Below are positions 15,869-25,909 of a DNA stretch of 64,000 nt, one piece after another. Under the pieces are notes generated by a model, which searched no databases, was not told the origin of the DNA, and was given only the letters and a program-made list of their open reading frames with translations. Both the position numbers and the translations under genes were made by a program. Every line of letters starts with the position of its first letter. Positions within the stretch are counted from its first letter, which is position 1. This DNA comes from Maribellus comscasis (GTDB lineage Bacteria > Bacteroidota > Bacteroidia > Bacteroidales > Prolixibacteraceae), in NCBI RefSeq assembly GCF_009762775.1, contig NZ_CP046401.1, forward strand, positions 1,922,001 to 1,986,000. The letters run 5' to 3'.

Positions 15869-16735
15869 ATGATTTTAAATAACGTTTATACCAAATACAA
15901 TAAGGAGAATGCCTCATGGAAAAACGGGCTCTCCCATGCTGTTGTTGTCTTAATCATCTTTCTCTTGTTCCAACCTTTCGGATTCAGGGATAAAGATTTG
16001 GAATTAAAAATCCTACTATTCCCCGGTTTTTCTCTTATCGCATTTTCCTATAGTATCTGCAGGTTTTATGTCATCAGGAAGATGCTTCAATCAAAAAAAA
16101 CATGGACACTGAAAAATGAAATTGTAAGTCATATCGCAGGCATGTTTCCACTGGTGTTTATCATCCATATTTATTCTTATTGGATTACCGGCGACATGCC
16201 TTTTAATATCCACTGGTATTCAACCCTTTTTTATTATACAACCAGTCTGATTACAGTAGCCGGTATTATCGAATATTTACACTACAGCAATAAATCGGCC
16301 GGTATCCAGATCGGAGACTTGTCTTCCCGAATTCAACGATATTCCCAACAAATAGCAATGGCTCAAAAAGAAAAGGAGCAGGATATTCTAACACTGTCTT
16401 TGGAAAAGGGTCAGCTTACGGTAAATAGGGAGAAACTTGTTTTTATTGAATCAAAAGGCAATTATTTAGATTTCCATTTGTGTAAAAGCGACGGAGTGAC
16501 AACAAAGCTTACCAAAAGAGGTCGACTGCACCAGGTGGAAACAGATTTAGAAAATTACATCGAATTTTTCCGTTGTCACCGGGCCTTTATTGTGAATCTG
16601 AAAAAGGCAAAACAAATGAAGGGAAATAGTAAAAATGCAGGACTTATTCTTGATGATGAGCTACAAGAGATTCCTGTTTCACGAAGGTATTTTAAAACGC
16701 TGACTCTAAAGTTGGAAAAAATGACAACCCTTTAG
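15869..16735 (+). CDS. Membrane-bound LytTR transcriptional regulator
   Basis: 288 aa. Four hydrophobic helices fill residues 20-150 (for example LSHAVVVLIIFLLFQPFGF), then a short linker helix, then a C-terminal LytTR DNA-binding domain (VFIESKGNYLDFHL, FFRCHRAFIVNLKKAK and EIPVSRRYF). Such one-component sensors are common in Bacteroidota; no receiver domain is present. It is followed by a secreted/membrane-anchored protein of unknown function after 180 bp, which is the most likely target or partner. Confidence 0.8.
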   Translation: MILNNVYTKYNKENASWKNGLSHAVVVLIIFLLFQPFGFRDKDLELKILLFPGFSLIAFSYSICRFYVIRKMLQSKKTWTLKNEIVSHIAGMFPLVFIIHIYSYWITGDMPFNIHWYSTLFYYTTSLITVAGIIEYLHYSNKSAGIQIGDLSSRIQRYSQQIAMAQKEKEQDILTLSLEKGQLTVNREKLVFIESKGNYLDFHLCKSDGVTTKLTKRGRLHQVETDLENYIEFFRCHRAFIVNLKKAKQMKGNSKNAGLILDDELQEIPVSRRYFKTLTLKLEKMTTL

Positions 16736-16916
16736 AGCTCTTCGGACGAACACTCTTTAATTCCACTTCATCACTTATTAGTACCATATATCCCTTATGC
16801 TTGGTACCACAGGTGTTTACCGCTATGTTTGCTTCAGTTTTAGCACGGGTAGTATTGACTTTTATTAATGAGTCAATAAAACCGAAATAGTGAATCATCA
16901 GAAAACAGTAAACAAA

Positions 16917-18530
16917 ATGAAATTGGCAAAACACATCACACTAGGCATACTTAGTTTAAGCATTGTAACCGCCGTTTTAGTAGGCTATAAAGCGTTAAAA
17001 ATGAAATCTCAGATAAAAGAGCTTTTTAAACTGAATAAAACATTAAAAGCAGAGGGCTACTTTATGACAGATTTTGAATTCCAATTGGTTGGTATGGGAT
17101 ATGAACTGGATAAAGGCCAATATCGGAAAGCAGAAACAAAGTTGTCCGATTATCTTACAAAACTGAGCAATAAAGAAGGTTTAATTAAAATTCCTGAATT
17201 CAAAAACAATCAGGAAGAAATCGATTTTTATCTGAATCTTCAGAACCCACGTACAGGAGCCTTTATTGATGAATCAGCTCCTTTTTGTGTTTACTATGAA
17301 GCCACGAAAAATGTTCTCGAACATTTAGTGTCACTATCCGATTCAACAACAGCTCCCTTGAAGCTACATTATCCGCTAACATTTCTGGACTCGATTAATA
17401 CCCCGGAAAACTTAATAGAACATTTGAATGATATATCTTATGTAGGTTGGTTTGCATCGCATTTTCCACAGACAAGCTTTCATTTTGCCCGGAATATTCT
17501 GGACGCAACCAGGTCTGATAATACTTTGGAAGCATATAATTTGTATACTTTTTCACCGGAATGGAAACAGGCTATGTTAAAATGGATGTACGATTTTCAG
17601 GATCCTGTAAGTGGCATGTGGGGGCCCAAAAACAAGCGGACCAATGAATTAAGGAAATATGATTTGAATAACACCAAATCAATCGTTAAAATTTTCAGGG
17701 ATAATCAGGGCAACGACCTCTATGATGAATATCCCTTAAAATATGGAGATAAGCTTTTCAAATCGTCATTGGAGCAATTGTCGGAGCCTTATCCCGATGA
17801 AGATAACCTGGCAGAAATACATGAATGGAACCTTCGACAGGCAAAAGGTTTATCCATGTTGTTAAGATATTTATGGAACGATGCCTCAGCCGAGGACAAA
17901 AAAATTGCAGAGCAAATGATTGCACGAAATATTGATATTTGTTTTAAAAACTATTACGTAGCAGAGGAAGGGGCTTTTAGCTATTATCCCAACTCAAAAA
18001 AGGCTTCACCCGATGGCATCACCAATTTGGTTTTTAATGAAATTGGCGCCTTTTCTTACAAAAAGCAAAAGAAGCTTTGGGGCGATCCTGTAGAAAACAT
18101 AAAAGATATAGGTGAGCTTATTCTTAGTCACATGAATACATCTGATATGGAGCCTGTACTAAATAATCCGAACATTAATTCGTTGAGAATTTATACCTGT
18201 AAACCCGATTATGAAAATCTTACCGATAGTGTTTGGGCTGTCTTTTATCCGCAAGATACTTCGGTGTTAGATGTTATGGAAGTTGTACCAAATATTCTTC
18301 ACTGGGCAGAAACATCTTCACTGTCAATGGGCAATTGGACATCTATGGCCAGGTTAAAAACAACCTATTCAAATTTCAACATAAAAAAGCCTGTAATCGT
18401 GAGAAAAAAGCTTCCAATAAAAGAAATAAACAAAAAATTACAAGCGTCTCATGAATTGTATTTTGTTGGCTTTGATAAACTTCAAATCCCCAGAAATCAT
18501 ATCAGCTACAAAGTTCTTAAGCAGAAATAA
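16917..18530 (+). CDS. Membrane-anchored protein of unknown function, putative alpha/alpha toroid
   Basis: 537 aa, one N-terminal membrane segment (HITLGILSLSIVTAVLVGY) then a large soluble, mostly helical domain expected outside the inner membrane. I do not recognise the family. Two similar motifs, NPRTGAFIDE and DPVSGMWGPK, plus EEGAFSYYPNSKKASPDG, resemble the DPxTGxW-type repeats of terpene-cyclase/prenyltransferase-like alpha/alpha barrels or of exopolysaccharide-processing toroids; this is a structural guess. The ATG at 16917 starts the signal anchor; a GTG nine codons upstream is possible. It follows the LytTR regulator. Confidence 0.55.
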   Translation: MKLAKHITLGILSLSIVTAVLVGYKALKMKSQIKELFKLNKTLKAEGYFMTDFEFQLVGMGYELDKGQYRKAETKLSDYLTKLSNKEGLIKIPEFKNNQEEIDFYLNLQNPRTGAFIDESAPFCVYYEATKNVLEHLVSLSDSTTAPLKLHYPLTFLDSINTPENLIEHLNDISYVGWFASHFPQTSFHFARNILDATRSDNTLEAYNLYTFSPEWKQAMLKWMYDFQDPVSGMWGPKNKRTNELRKYDLNNTKSIVKIFRDNQGNDLYDEYPLKYGDKLFKSSLEQLSEPYPDEDNLAEIHEWNLRQAKGLSMLLRYLWNDASAEDKKIAEQMIARNIDICFKNYYVAEEGAFSYYPNSKKASPDGITNLVFNEIGAFSYKKQKKLWGDPVENIKDIGELILSHMNTSDMEPVLNNPNINSLRIYTCKPDYENLTDSVWAVFYPQDTSVLDVMEVVPNILHWAETSSLSMGNWTSMARLKTTYSNFNIKKPVIVRKKLPIKEINKKLQASHELYFVGFDKLQIPRNHISYKVLKQK

Positions 18531-18726
18531 GGCACAACGGTCGTTATACCATTAAATGAGTAGCACCTAAGACAAGAACGTAAGCCGCGATTTATTATCT
18601 TTCATGGCAAAAACTGTGCAATGCAACACCTGCGAATGCATATGGGCAACTCATTGGCAAACTACAAAACACCGGAACGAAAAAAGCAGCTTGCTCAACT
18701 ATTTTTTAATGAGTATTATTGAAAAA
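18531..18726. other. Spacer with possible gene debris before the GNAT gene
   Basis: About 196 bp. A frame open from 18564 to 18719 (ending [18 protein letters not shown]) has protein-like composition but no start of its own and no recognised family, so it may be a fragment of a lost gene. The motif GTTATACCATT at 18543-18553 is echoed in inverse orientation just after the GNAT gene (ATGTATAAC). Confidence 0.3.
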
Positions 18727-19176
18727 ATGAGAATAGAAAGAATTACCAGTAACAAAAAGCAATACCTTGATTTATTACTATTAGCAGATGAGCAAGAGGA
18801 TATGATTGACAAGTATTTGCCAGGTGGAGACTTGTTTGCTTTATATGATGATGATTTAAAAAGTGTTTGCGTTGTAGCGCCGGTAAACAGCGAAACCTGT
18901 GAGTTAAAAAACATAGCGACATACGAAAAATACCAGGGCAAAGGCTACGGTAAAGCATTGATAAATTTCATTTTTGATATGTACAAAAACGACTATAAAA
19001 CAATGCTTGTCGGGACAGGCGAAACACCAACAATTTTATCATTTTATGAAAGCTGCGGATTTGAAAAATCTCATTTTATCAAAAATTTTTTTACCGATAA
19101 TTATGACCACCCTATTTTTGAGGGCGACATACAACTTGTTGATATGATTTATCTTAAAAAAGATTTACAGGAATAG
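18727..19176 (+). CDS. GNAT N-acetyltransferase, YvbK-like
   Basis: 149 aa. The acetyl-CoA site is [14 protein letters not shown] (motif A), followed by [20 protein letters not shown]. The end ([22 protein letters not shown]) and the start ([21 protein letters not shown]) match the YvbK-type subgroup, whose substrate is not established. I chose MRIERITS at 18727; an in-frame ATG at 18709 would add six residues, and frames further upstream run into the apparent gene debris. It is a lone gene, typical of laterally moved small acetyltransferases. Confidence 0.8.
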   Translation: MRIERITSNKKQYLDLLLLADEQEDMIDKYLPGGDLFALYDDDLKSVCVVAPVNSETCELKNIATYEKYQGKGYGKALINFIFDMYKNDYKTMLVGTGETPTILSFYESCGFEKSHFIKNFFTDNYDHPIFEGDIQLVDMIYLKKDLQE

Positions 19177-19350
19177 CAGGAATGTATAACAAATGAAGTA
19201 AAAATGCAGCACAAGCAATCATTGTACCGCTAAAAAATTGTATATGATACGTCAGGCCGGGGTTATAGTGGCCAACGGTAGACAGATAATAATAACCTTA
19301 ATTAATTTGATTATGAAAACATCAGTGAAAGCACAAAGGAAAATATCAAA

Positions 19351-19818
19351 ATGTTTGAGGTAATGAAATACAATGTATCTACACCGGAGGAGTATATAAA
19401 GCAGGTTCCTGAAGACAGAAAAAAAGCAATTCAAAAATTACGTTCTGTTATTAAGAAAAATTTATCAGAAGGATTTGAAGAAGGAATAAGTTACGGCATG
19501 ATAGGGTATTACGTTCCGCATACCATTTATCCTGATGGTTATCATTGTACACCTGAGTTACCCTTACCATTTATGAGTATTGCCTCTCAAAAAAACTCAA
19601 TCAATTTGTATCATAGCGGAATGTATGCCGATAGTAAATTATATGACTGGTTTGTATCTGAATATAAAAAACACACGACTCAAAAATTAGATATGGGGAA
19701 AAGTTGTATTCGTTTTAAAAATATTGACGAAATACCGTATAAATTAATAGGACAACTATGCACAAAAATGTCAGTTAAACAATGGATTGCTTTATACGAA
19801 TGCAGGATTAAAAAATAA
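19351..19818 (+). CDS. DUF1801 domain protein
   Basis: 155 aa, cytoplasmic. It has the DUF1801 (YdhG-like) layout: TPEEYIKQVPEDRKKAIQKL at the start, GISYGMIGYYVP, PLPFMSIASQKNSINLY and the closing KLDMGKSCIRFKNIDEIPY. These alpha/beta proteins are related to the iron chaperone frataxin fold but have no agreed function. An alternative start is MKYNVS four codons in. A strong terminator follows after 10 bp, shared with the convergent TolC gene. Confidence 0.8.
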   Translation: MFEVMKYNVSTPEEYIKQVPEDRKKAIQKLRSVIKKNLSEGFEEGISYGMIGYYVPHTIYPDGYHCTPELPLPFMSIASQKNSINLYHSGMYADSKLYDWFVSEYKKHTTQKLDMGKSCIRFKNIDEIPYKLIGQLCTKMSVKQWIALYECRIKK

Positions 19819-19827
19819 TGTAAAAGA

Positions 19828-19866
19828 AGCGGGGAATCCCATACCTGAGATTCCCCGCTTTTTTTA
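19828..19866. terminator. Bidirectional rho-independent terminator
   Basis: AGCGGGGAATC (19828-19838) pairs perfectly with GATTCCCCGCT (19849-19859) and is followed by seven T. It lies between convergent genes (DUF1801 and tolC-like) and should end both. Confidence 0.85.
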
Positions 19867-21153
19867 TTCATACTCCTGAATTATCGTTCCGGTTAGTTGC
19901 AATAATGAAGTATGTGTATCAATAAAATTATATACGGCCTCCAGTTTGGTTAATGCTGCATTTAGATATACAATTTGCACATCGCGAAAATTAAACGAAT
20001 TAATTGCCCCAGATTCAAACTTTTCCCTCGAAATCTGCAAGTTTAACCTGGCGGCTGCCAGATTTTCCTCTGCTACCGAAAGCAATTCCTTTCGAACCAA
20101 ATAATATTCATATACATTGGAAAGACTATTTTTTAAATCGTGTGTCATTTCGTCAATTTCAACGATTCCGGTTTCTTCATCAATTTTTGCAATTTGAAGA
20201 GCCCGTTTTCTGCTTCCTCCGCTAAAAAGATTAAAACTTAAAGTGAAATTCCCGTAGAAGGATGCTGAATTACTCCAATTTGTTCCTGAATTGACATAAG
20301 CTGTCCGTGCACTTGCTCCCGACAGCCCTCCGCTAAATCCAAGCGAAGGAGAAAAAGCACTTTTTGCCGAGGCGACTGCATTTTCAAGCAGGCGCTGATT
20401 GATGTATTGATTTTGCAGACTTTTATTGTTTTCAACCATCTGTGCCTCCAGGTCTGCCAGCGAATAATCTATTGGAATGGCCCGGAAACTGTCGGTTAAG
20501 GTATAAGCTACCGAAGCCTCATCTGCCATCAGATAATTCAAATCGCGCAGGGCATTTTTATATGCAACCTCTTGTAATAAATAGTCTGAACGGTCAGATA
20601 AATATGAATTCTGCGCCTGCAAAACATCGTAGGTTACGTAAGTTCCAAATTCCTTTCTGTCTTTTGCCTGCTGATATCTGTCATCTGAAAGCTGCATCAC
20701 TTCTTTGTAGGCCTCCAGTTTTTCTTTTTCAAGTAAAACGGAATAATAGGCAAGAATCACCGACTGAATCGTACTTTCCACTACAATTGCAGTATTTTTT
20801 CTTGACAGTTCCTCCAGCTCTTCAAAACGTTGTTTGTTAATTTTTACTGAAAATCCATCAAACAGAGTCCAGCTAATATTTGCATCACCCGAAAAACGGT
20901 TTGTTGTATAATTTTCAGTTTCAGGCATATTAAAAGAATTGTTATCCCCCAACGAAAGATTGATATAGGGATAACGCCCGGCATCCCCCCAGTTGTTTTC
21001 TATTTCGGCAATACGTTGTTGGTTAAGAATAATCTCTATCTGATAGTTATTTTCCAGCGCTTTTCCAATCGCCTGATCCAAGCTGAGCATTTGCTGAGCG
21101 CCGGCAGCAATTCCCGATAGGAGTATAAATAGTATTAATTGAAATTTTCTCAT
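19864..21153 (-). CDS. TolC-family outer-membrane efflux channel
   Basis: 429 aa with a signal peptide (MRKFQLILFILLSGIAAGAQ). Two repeats of the outer membrane efflux protein domain are seen: SLDQAIGKALENNYQIEI with the long helix through YQQAKDRKEFGTYVT, and LLENAVASAKSAFSPSLGFS with REKFESGAINSFNFRDVQ. It makes the outer-membrane exit duct of the tripartite pump encoded just upstream; its ATG overlaps the pump gene stop by 4 bp, so translation is coupled. It might also serve the HlyD/C39 exporter, which has no channel gene of its own, but that is speculation. Confidence 0.9.
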   Translation of the reverse strand: MRKFQLILFILLSGIAAGAQQMLSLDQAIGKALENNYQIEIILNQQRIAEIENNWGDAGRYPYINLSLGDNNSFNMPETENYTTNRFSGDANISWTLFDGFSVKINKQRFEELEELSRKNTAIVVESTIQSVILAYYSVLLEKEKLEAYKEVMQLSDDRYQQAKDRKEFGTYVTYDVLQAQNSYLSDRSDYLLQEVAYKNALRDLNYLMADEASVAYTLTDSFRAIPIDYSLADLEAQMVENNKSLQNQYINQRLLENAVASAKSAFSPSLGFSGGLSGASARTAYVNSGTNWSNSASFYGNFTLSFNLFSGGSRKRALQIAKIDEETGIVEIDEMTHDLKNSLSNVYEYYLVRKELLSVAEENLAAARLNLQISREKFESGAINSFNFRDVQIVYLNAALTKLEAVYNFIDTHTSLLQLTGTIIQEYE

Positions 21154-24100
21154 TTTTCTAACTCTTTGTTATCTGTCTCATCATCAATTGTCCGTTGTGC
21201 ATGAATCCATGCTATTTCAACTTCCTGGCGTGTGAATTCCCTGCCGAAATACATTTTTCTTACCCAACGCCTGATGTCATTCAGGATCAATATCAATGCA
21301 GGGAAAAATAAAAGAATAAACAGCGTTCCAAATGCGACACCATAAACCAGAGAGATGGCCATTGGAATAAGAAATTGTGCCTGAAAACTTTTCTCCAAAA
21401 TGATTGGAAAGAGCCCCAGCGAAGTTGTTATCGAAGTAAGTAAGATTGGCCTCAGCCTGGTTTTGCCTGCATCAATTATCGACTGGCGCACATCACATCC
21501 TTCAGTTATATACAAATTAAATTTGGACAGAAATACTACGGCATCGTTCACGATAACTCCGGTAAGTGCAACTACTCCCCATAAACTTAAAACAGAAAGC
21601 GGTTTTCCATGAATACCATGTCCCCAAATCGCTCCAAGTATTGAAATCGGTAAAAGGATGAGGATAATAACCGGTTGTTCAAATGATTTAAAATGAATCA
21701 TCAACAGGAAAATAATTGCAAGAAAAGCAGGAGGAAAATATTTAAATAAATCGTTACTGCTTCGGGCACTTTCTTTTTGCTGCCCCTGGTATTCAACAGT
21801 GAGTCCCGGAAAGTCTCTTTTTAACTGAGGAATAATTTCTGATTTAACCTGGTCTAAAATTTCTATTGCGGAGTCATCCGGATCGGACATTTCTGCTTCT
21901 ACCCTGATTTCCCTCTTCCCGTTAAAACGGTTGATGGTAACCGGACCTCGTTCCATATGATAATCAACCAGTTCATGCAAAGGATATTCTCCGTCAGAAG
22001 TTTTGATTTTCATTTTCTCAAGCTGTCCGATACGTTGTCTGTCTTCGGAAGGATAACGCACCCAAATTCTCAACTCGTCACGTCCTTCCTGAAGACGCTG
22101 TGCCTGTCCGCCGTAAAATCCCTGTCTAACCTGCTCTGCAATGGAAGCTTCATCGAGTCCCAACATATAAGCCCGTGGTTTTAAATCCAGGCGCACTTCC
22201 TGTTTCCCCATTGCATTTGTGTTTACTACATCTTTTAAACGCGGAATTTCCAAGAGCTTAACAATCAAAAACTCTTGCGCCTGCTCCAGTTCTTTTGCAT
22301 TGGCAGAAAGTAAACCGATGGAAACCGGAGAACCAAAACGGTTACTTCCTCCGATAGTAAATTTCTCGGCTTCGGGAATCGTTCCTACTTTTTTACTTAT
22401 TCTCTGAATGATTTCGTAAGCACTAATTCCCGATTCTTCGGAATCTCTTGGAGAAACACTAACATTTCCTGTGTGAGCCCCACTTTCATCTCCGTCGAAA
22501 CCGCTTCCCAGAGTTACAATACTATTTTCAATGATATCAACTGTATCTCCGTAATCGGCCTTCATTTCCTCATTCACTAACCAGACGATACTATCAAGAC
22601 GCTCAAGATAATCCATCGTTTGTTGTTGTCCGGAACCTGGAGTAAACGCAATATTAATAGCGAAATCATCAAATTCCATCCGGGGGAAAAATGTGGTTTT
22701 AATTAAACGCCCCCCAATCAACCCGGCAGTTATTATCATCATTGCCAAAGGAATACCAATAACAATGTATCTCCAGTCGAGAATTAACCGGATTACTCTG
22801 TCATAGGCATAATCTCTTAACCAATTGATAGCTCCTTCCGTGTATTTTCTAATGCCTTTTGTTTTTGCTTCAAATACTTTGCGGTTTAAAATAACCTTAT
22901 TGCCAAGGTGAGCCGGCAAAACAAAAAATGCTTCAAAAAGAGAAAATAACAAACTCAAAATAACAATCACGGCCATTTCGTACATCATCTCCATCCTTCC
23001 GGTAATAAACAGAAGCGGGGAGAAAGCAACAACCGTGGTTAAAACTGAAGTAATAACAGCGGGCACCACTTCCATTGTGCCGTCAATTGCTGCCCGCATA
23101 GGGCTTTTCCCCATTTCAAAATGCTGGAAGATATTTTCTCCGATTACAATCCCATCGTCCACAAGAATTCCGATTACCAGAATCATCCCGAAAAGCGACA
23201 TCATATTGATGGTAATGCCCATCAGGTTGGCAAAAATAAACATTCCTAAAAACGACGAAGGAATTCCCCAGGCCACCCAAAGCGAAAGCCTTGTACTCAA
23301 CATTAATCCGAGTACGAGAACGACAAGCAACAACCCTTGACCGCCATTTACATACAGAAGTTCAAGGCGGCTCATTAAAACATCCAGAAACGACCTGAAA
23401 ATTTCTATCTGTACTCCCGGTGTTTTTGCATTAAAATCCTCAACATAGTCTTCAACATATTTTGTGATTTCAACCAGGTCCTCGGTAATTAATTTTTGAA
23501 TATTGATATAAACGACAGGTTTTCCCTTTTTTAACGTTTTACGGGGTGTATCAGAAAATTTCTTTTTAACAACAGCAATATCACGAATCCGAATCACGCT
23601 TCCATCGTCATTGGCACGCAAAATAATATCACCTATTTTATTCGGATCTGCACTCCTTGAACGAAGCCTCACGAGCAATTCTTCCTCTAATGAACGAATC
23701 TCCCCGCCGGAAACATCCTTGTTGTTGTTCCCGATTGCTGTTGCCAACTCGGAAAATGTGATTCCATAACGCAATAAATCTTCCTCCTTAGCTTCTACTG
23801 AAATTTCGAGAGATGGATAGCCTGACAGTGTTACCTGACTGATGACGCCGGAAGCAAGAAAATCCTCCTCCACTTTTTGCGCATAAGTTTTTAGCGTTTG
23901 TAAATCCACATCGCCGGTAACCAAAATTCGCATCGCCGGTGAAGTAGTTCTTCGCTTGTACACGATTGGACGCTCAGCAGCAGTCGGAAAAGAAGAAATT
24001 CCATCAACCGCATTTTTTACTTCAATTAAAGCCTCATCAATATCGTAACCCGGTAAAATTTCAATTGAAACACTGGTACTGTTTTCTGATGAACTTGAAT

Positions 24101-24344
24101 TTAATTCGTAAATACCCGGGATAGCACGAACAGCTTCTTCAATTCTCGAAGTCACACCTTCTTCCATTTCAACCGGAGAAGCTCCCGGATAGGAGACCGT
24201 AACAAATATATACCGGGAAGGACGTTCAGGAAAAGAAGACATTTTCATGGAAAACAAACTGTAACCTCCTACAACCAGTAAAAAAACGATAATCAGGTTG
24301 GCATAAAACGGAAACCTGACAAATAACTCAATTGCTTTTTTCAT
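21150..24344 (-). CDS. RND efflux pump, AcrB/MmpL-type HAE family
   Basis: 1064-aa inner-membrane proton-driven pump. Twelve helices in the usual 1+6 and 1+5 arrangement with two large periplasmic loops. The central signature GILVDDGIVIGENIFQHFE contains the helix-4 acidic pair (DD) used in proton relay; the second half has GVIVNDAVVFLSKFN. The N-terminus shows MKKAIELFVRFPFYANL and VSYPGASPVEMEEGVTSRIE, which are typical of HAE RND pumps. Middle gene of a compact operon: adaptor upstream (4-bp gap) and channel downstream (overlap). The substrate cannot be read from the sequence. No local regulator gene is present. Confidence 0.93.
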   Translation of the reverse strand: MKKAIELFVRFPFYANLIIVFLLVVGGYSLFSMKMSSFPERPSRYIFVTVSYPGASPVEMEEGVTSRIEEAVRAIPGIYELNSSSSENSTSVSIEILPGYDIDEALIEVKNAVDGISSFPTAAERPIVYKRRTTSPAMRILVTGDVDLQTLKTYAQKVEEDFLASGVISQVTLSGYPSLEISVEAKEEDLLRYGITFSELATAIGNNNKDVSGGEIRSLEEELLVRLRSRSADPNKIGDIILRANDDGSVIRIRDIAVVKKKFSDTPRKTLKKGKPVVYINIQKLITEDLVEITKYVEDYVEDFNAKTPGVQIEIFRSFLDVLMSRLELLYVNGGQGLLLVVLVLGLMLSTRLSLWVAWGIPSSFLGMFIFANLMGITINMMSLFGMILVIGILVDDGIVIGENIFQHFEMGKSPMRAAIDGTMEVVPAVITSVLTTVVAFSPLLFITGRMEMMYEMAVIVILSLLFSLFEAFFVLPAHLGNKVILNRKVFEAKTKGIRKYTEGAINWLRDYAYDRVIRLILDWRYIVIGIPLAMMIITAGLIGGRLIKTTFFPRMEFDDFAINIAFTPGSGQQQTMDYLERLDSIVWLVNEEMKADYGDTVDIIENSIVTLGSGFDGDESGAHTGNVSVSPRDSEESGISAYEIIQRISKKVGTIPEAEKFTIGGSNRFGSPVSIGLLSANAKELEQAQEFLIVKLLEIPRLKDVVNTNAMGKQEVRLDLKPRAYMLGLDEASIAEQVRQGFYGGQAQRLQEGRDELRIWVRYPSEDRQRIGQLEKMKIKTSDGEYPLHELVDYHMERGPVTINRFNGKREIRVEAEMSDPDDSAIEILDQVKSEIIPQLKRDFPGLTVEYQGQQKESARSSNDLFKYFPPAFLAIIFLLMIHFKSFEQPVIILILLPISILGAIWGHGIHGKPLSVLSLWGVVALTGVIVNDAVVFLSKFNLYITEGCDVRQSIIDAGKTRLRPILLTSITTSLGLFPIILEKSFQAQFLIPMAISLVYGVAFGTLFILLFFPALILILNDIRRWVRKMYFGREFTRQEVEIAWIHAQRTIDDETDNKELEK

Positions 24345-24348
24345 AGAA

Positions 24349-25521
24349 TTACCTCCCCGCTACTTGCTTTCCGCTCCCTCCGGCTCCTGTATTTTCCTGC
24401 CCAATAATATTTACAGGAGTATTTTCTTTCACATTTACCAATGCTTCAGTTACAACATGCATCCCTTCATCCAGACCGTTGAAAATAAGCGTCGATTCAT
24501 TCCACTTTAAAATATTGATTTGTTTTTTCTTAAGCTCCCCATCCAACACGACAAAAACTTCATTGGTGTTAAATATTCCTGCCCGTGGTATTTCCATGGC
24601 CTCATTAATTTTTTGCCCGGGAAATTCAACCTGCAAATATTGTCCGGCAATCAACAAGCTTTTTGCATTGGGTACTTTCACAAAAATACTTCTTGATTGT
24701 TGCTCTGCATTAATGTATTTTGATTTCCGCACGACAAAGCCTCTGGTTAAAGAATCACCGTTTTCAAAATGAATATTTACCTTGTCGCCTATTTTTATCC
24801 ATTCGCTGTGTTTATTTTCTACAGGTACTTCTATTTCCAGTTCATCAGTTTGAATCATTTCAGCGATCTGTCCTCCGGTATTTACATACGAGCCAACTTC
24901 AAAATTTACGTCAATAAAAGTCCCGTTAAAAGGAGCATATAACGAATGTCGTTCCAATTCTTTTTCATCTTGTTTTATCGTGTAGTATTCACTCAAAACG
25001 CCTTGACTAGCTAAAAAAACTTTTAGTTTACCGTCTTTTAATTCGGGGAACTCAGGAAGATCCTTCTCCATATCAATGGAATTAAAAAACCCGTAATAAG
25101 TATTAAATTGCTCCGGGAAATCGACCTTCAAATCGGGGAGTATATTTGACAAAGTATTTAAAAAATTACTTTTACTTGCTTTTAATGCAAGCTCTGCTTC
25201 ATCTTTGTAAATGGTTCCCAAAAGCTGGCCTTTTCTAAAAGACTCGCCCGCTTTTAAACGAACGTCTCCGGCTTCAATTTTCCCTGAAGCCTCAGCCACC
25301 AAAAGAACTTCTTTACTGGAGCTTACTCTTCCCGAACGTGTGACAGGAGATATAACTTCTCCGTATTTAACTGTTTCAGCTACAACCGACCTGATAATTT
25401 CAGCCTCCGGTGCCCTTTGCGGATCTGGTTTCATTGAAACAAACAATAACGAAAGTGCTGCAGCCCCCCCTAACAACAAAATTAAGGCCACAACAATAAA
25501 TGTGATTTTTCTCCAACTCAT
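24349..25521 (-). CDS. RND periplasmic adaptor (HlyD/AcrA type)
   Basis: 390 aa. N-terminal membrane anchor (ITFIVVALILLLGGAAALS), lipoyl halves (EVLLVAEASGKIEAGDVRL and LYAPFNGTFIDVNFEVGSYV) around a coiled coil, a beta-barrel (EVPVENKHSEWIKIGDKV) and a membrane-proximal end. It connects the RND pump to the TolC channel. First gene of the operon; a TATATTTG box on the minus strand (25604-25611) lies about 85 bp upstream. Confidence 0.9.
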   Translation of the reverse strand: MSWRKITFIVVALILLLGGAAALSLLFVSMKPDPQRAPEAEIIRSVVAETVKYGEVISPVTRSGRVSSSKEVLLVAEASGKIEAGDVRLKAGESFRKGQLLGTIYKDEAELALKASKSNFLNTLSNILPDLKVDFPEQFNTYYGFFNSIDMEKDLPEFPELKDGKLKVFLASQGVLSEYYTIKQDEKELERHSLYAPFNGTFIDVNFEVGSYVNTGGQIAEMIQTDELEIEVPVENKHSEWIKIGDKVNIHFENGDSLTRGFVVRKSKYINAEQQSRSIFVKVPNAKSLLIAGQYLQVEFPGQKINEAMEIPRAGIFNTNEVFVVLDGELKKKQINILKWNESTLIFNGLDEGMHVVTEALVNVKENTPVNIIGQENTGAGGSGKQVAGR

Positions 25522-25909
25522 AATCTAAACGTATTTAATGTTTCTGGTAAATTTCTGATACAAAACAAGCTTAATAACAAATGTTTAGGTTTACAAAAAA
25601 TTGCAAATATAGATTGTTATTTGGTAATAATTCTTCTAAAATGAAAGAAACTATTAATCTACTCATTATTAGAAATCTACTTTAAGACTTGCTTTTTTAT
25701 TGAAGGTTTAAATTTCGAGATGAAAAATATTTCATAATAAAAACAATTAAAATTGCACTGATTGTAGACTGAAGCTTTCAAAGACGAATCCTGAAAAAAA
25801 AGCAAAACGAAAATTCTTTTCGATGGTGGCAACCATAAAAACAGCAAAAAAATTTTGATGATCTGAGGTAGTCTGCTAAATTCACTTTTCAAATTTTATA
25901 AAAATAAAA
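25522..25909. other. Divergent promoter region, RND operon / cupin
   Basis: About 390 bp, AT-rich. It holds TATATTTG on the minus strand (25604-25611), a fit to the Bacteroidota -7 consensus for the efflux operon. A 71-codon minus-strand frame (25677-25892) has no family features and is not called. Confidence 0.45.
25604..25611 (-). promoter_or_regulatory. Putative -7 element of the RND operon
   Basis: TATATTTG on the minus strand fits TAnnTTTG. No -33 TTG is clear at 17-23 bp. Confidence 0.35.

Noticed and set aside
25677..25892. 71-codon frame in the divergent region before the cupin
   Set aside because: Phe/Lys-rich random-looking translation over promoter DNA; no supporting feature.
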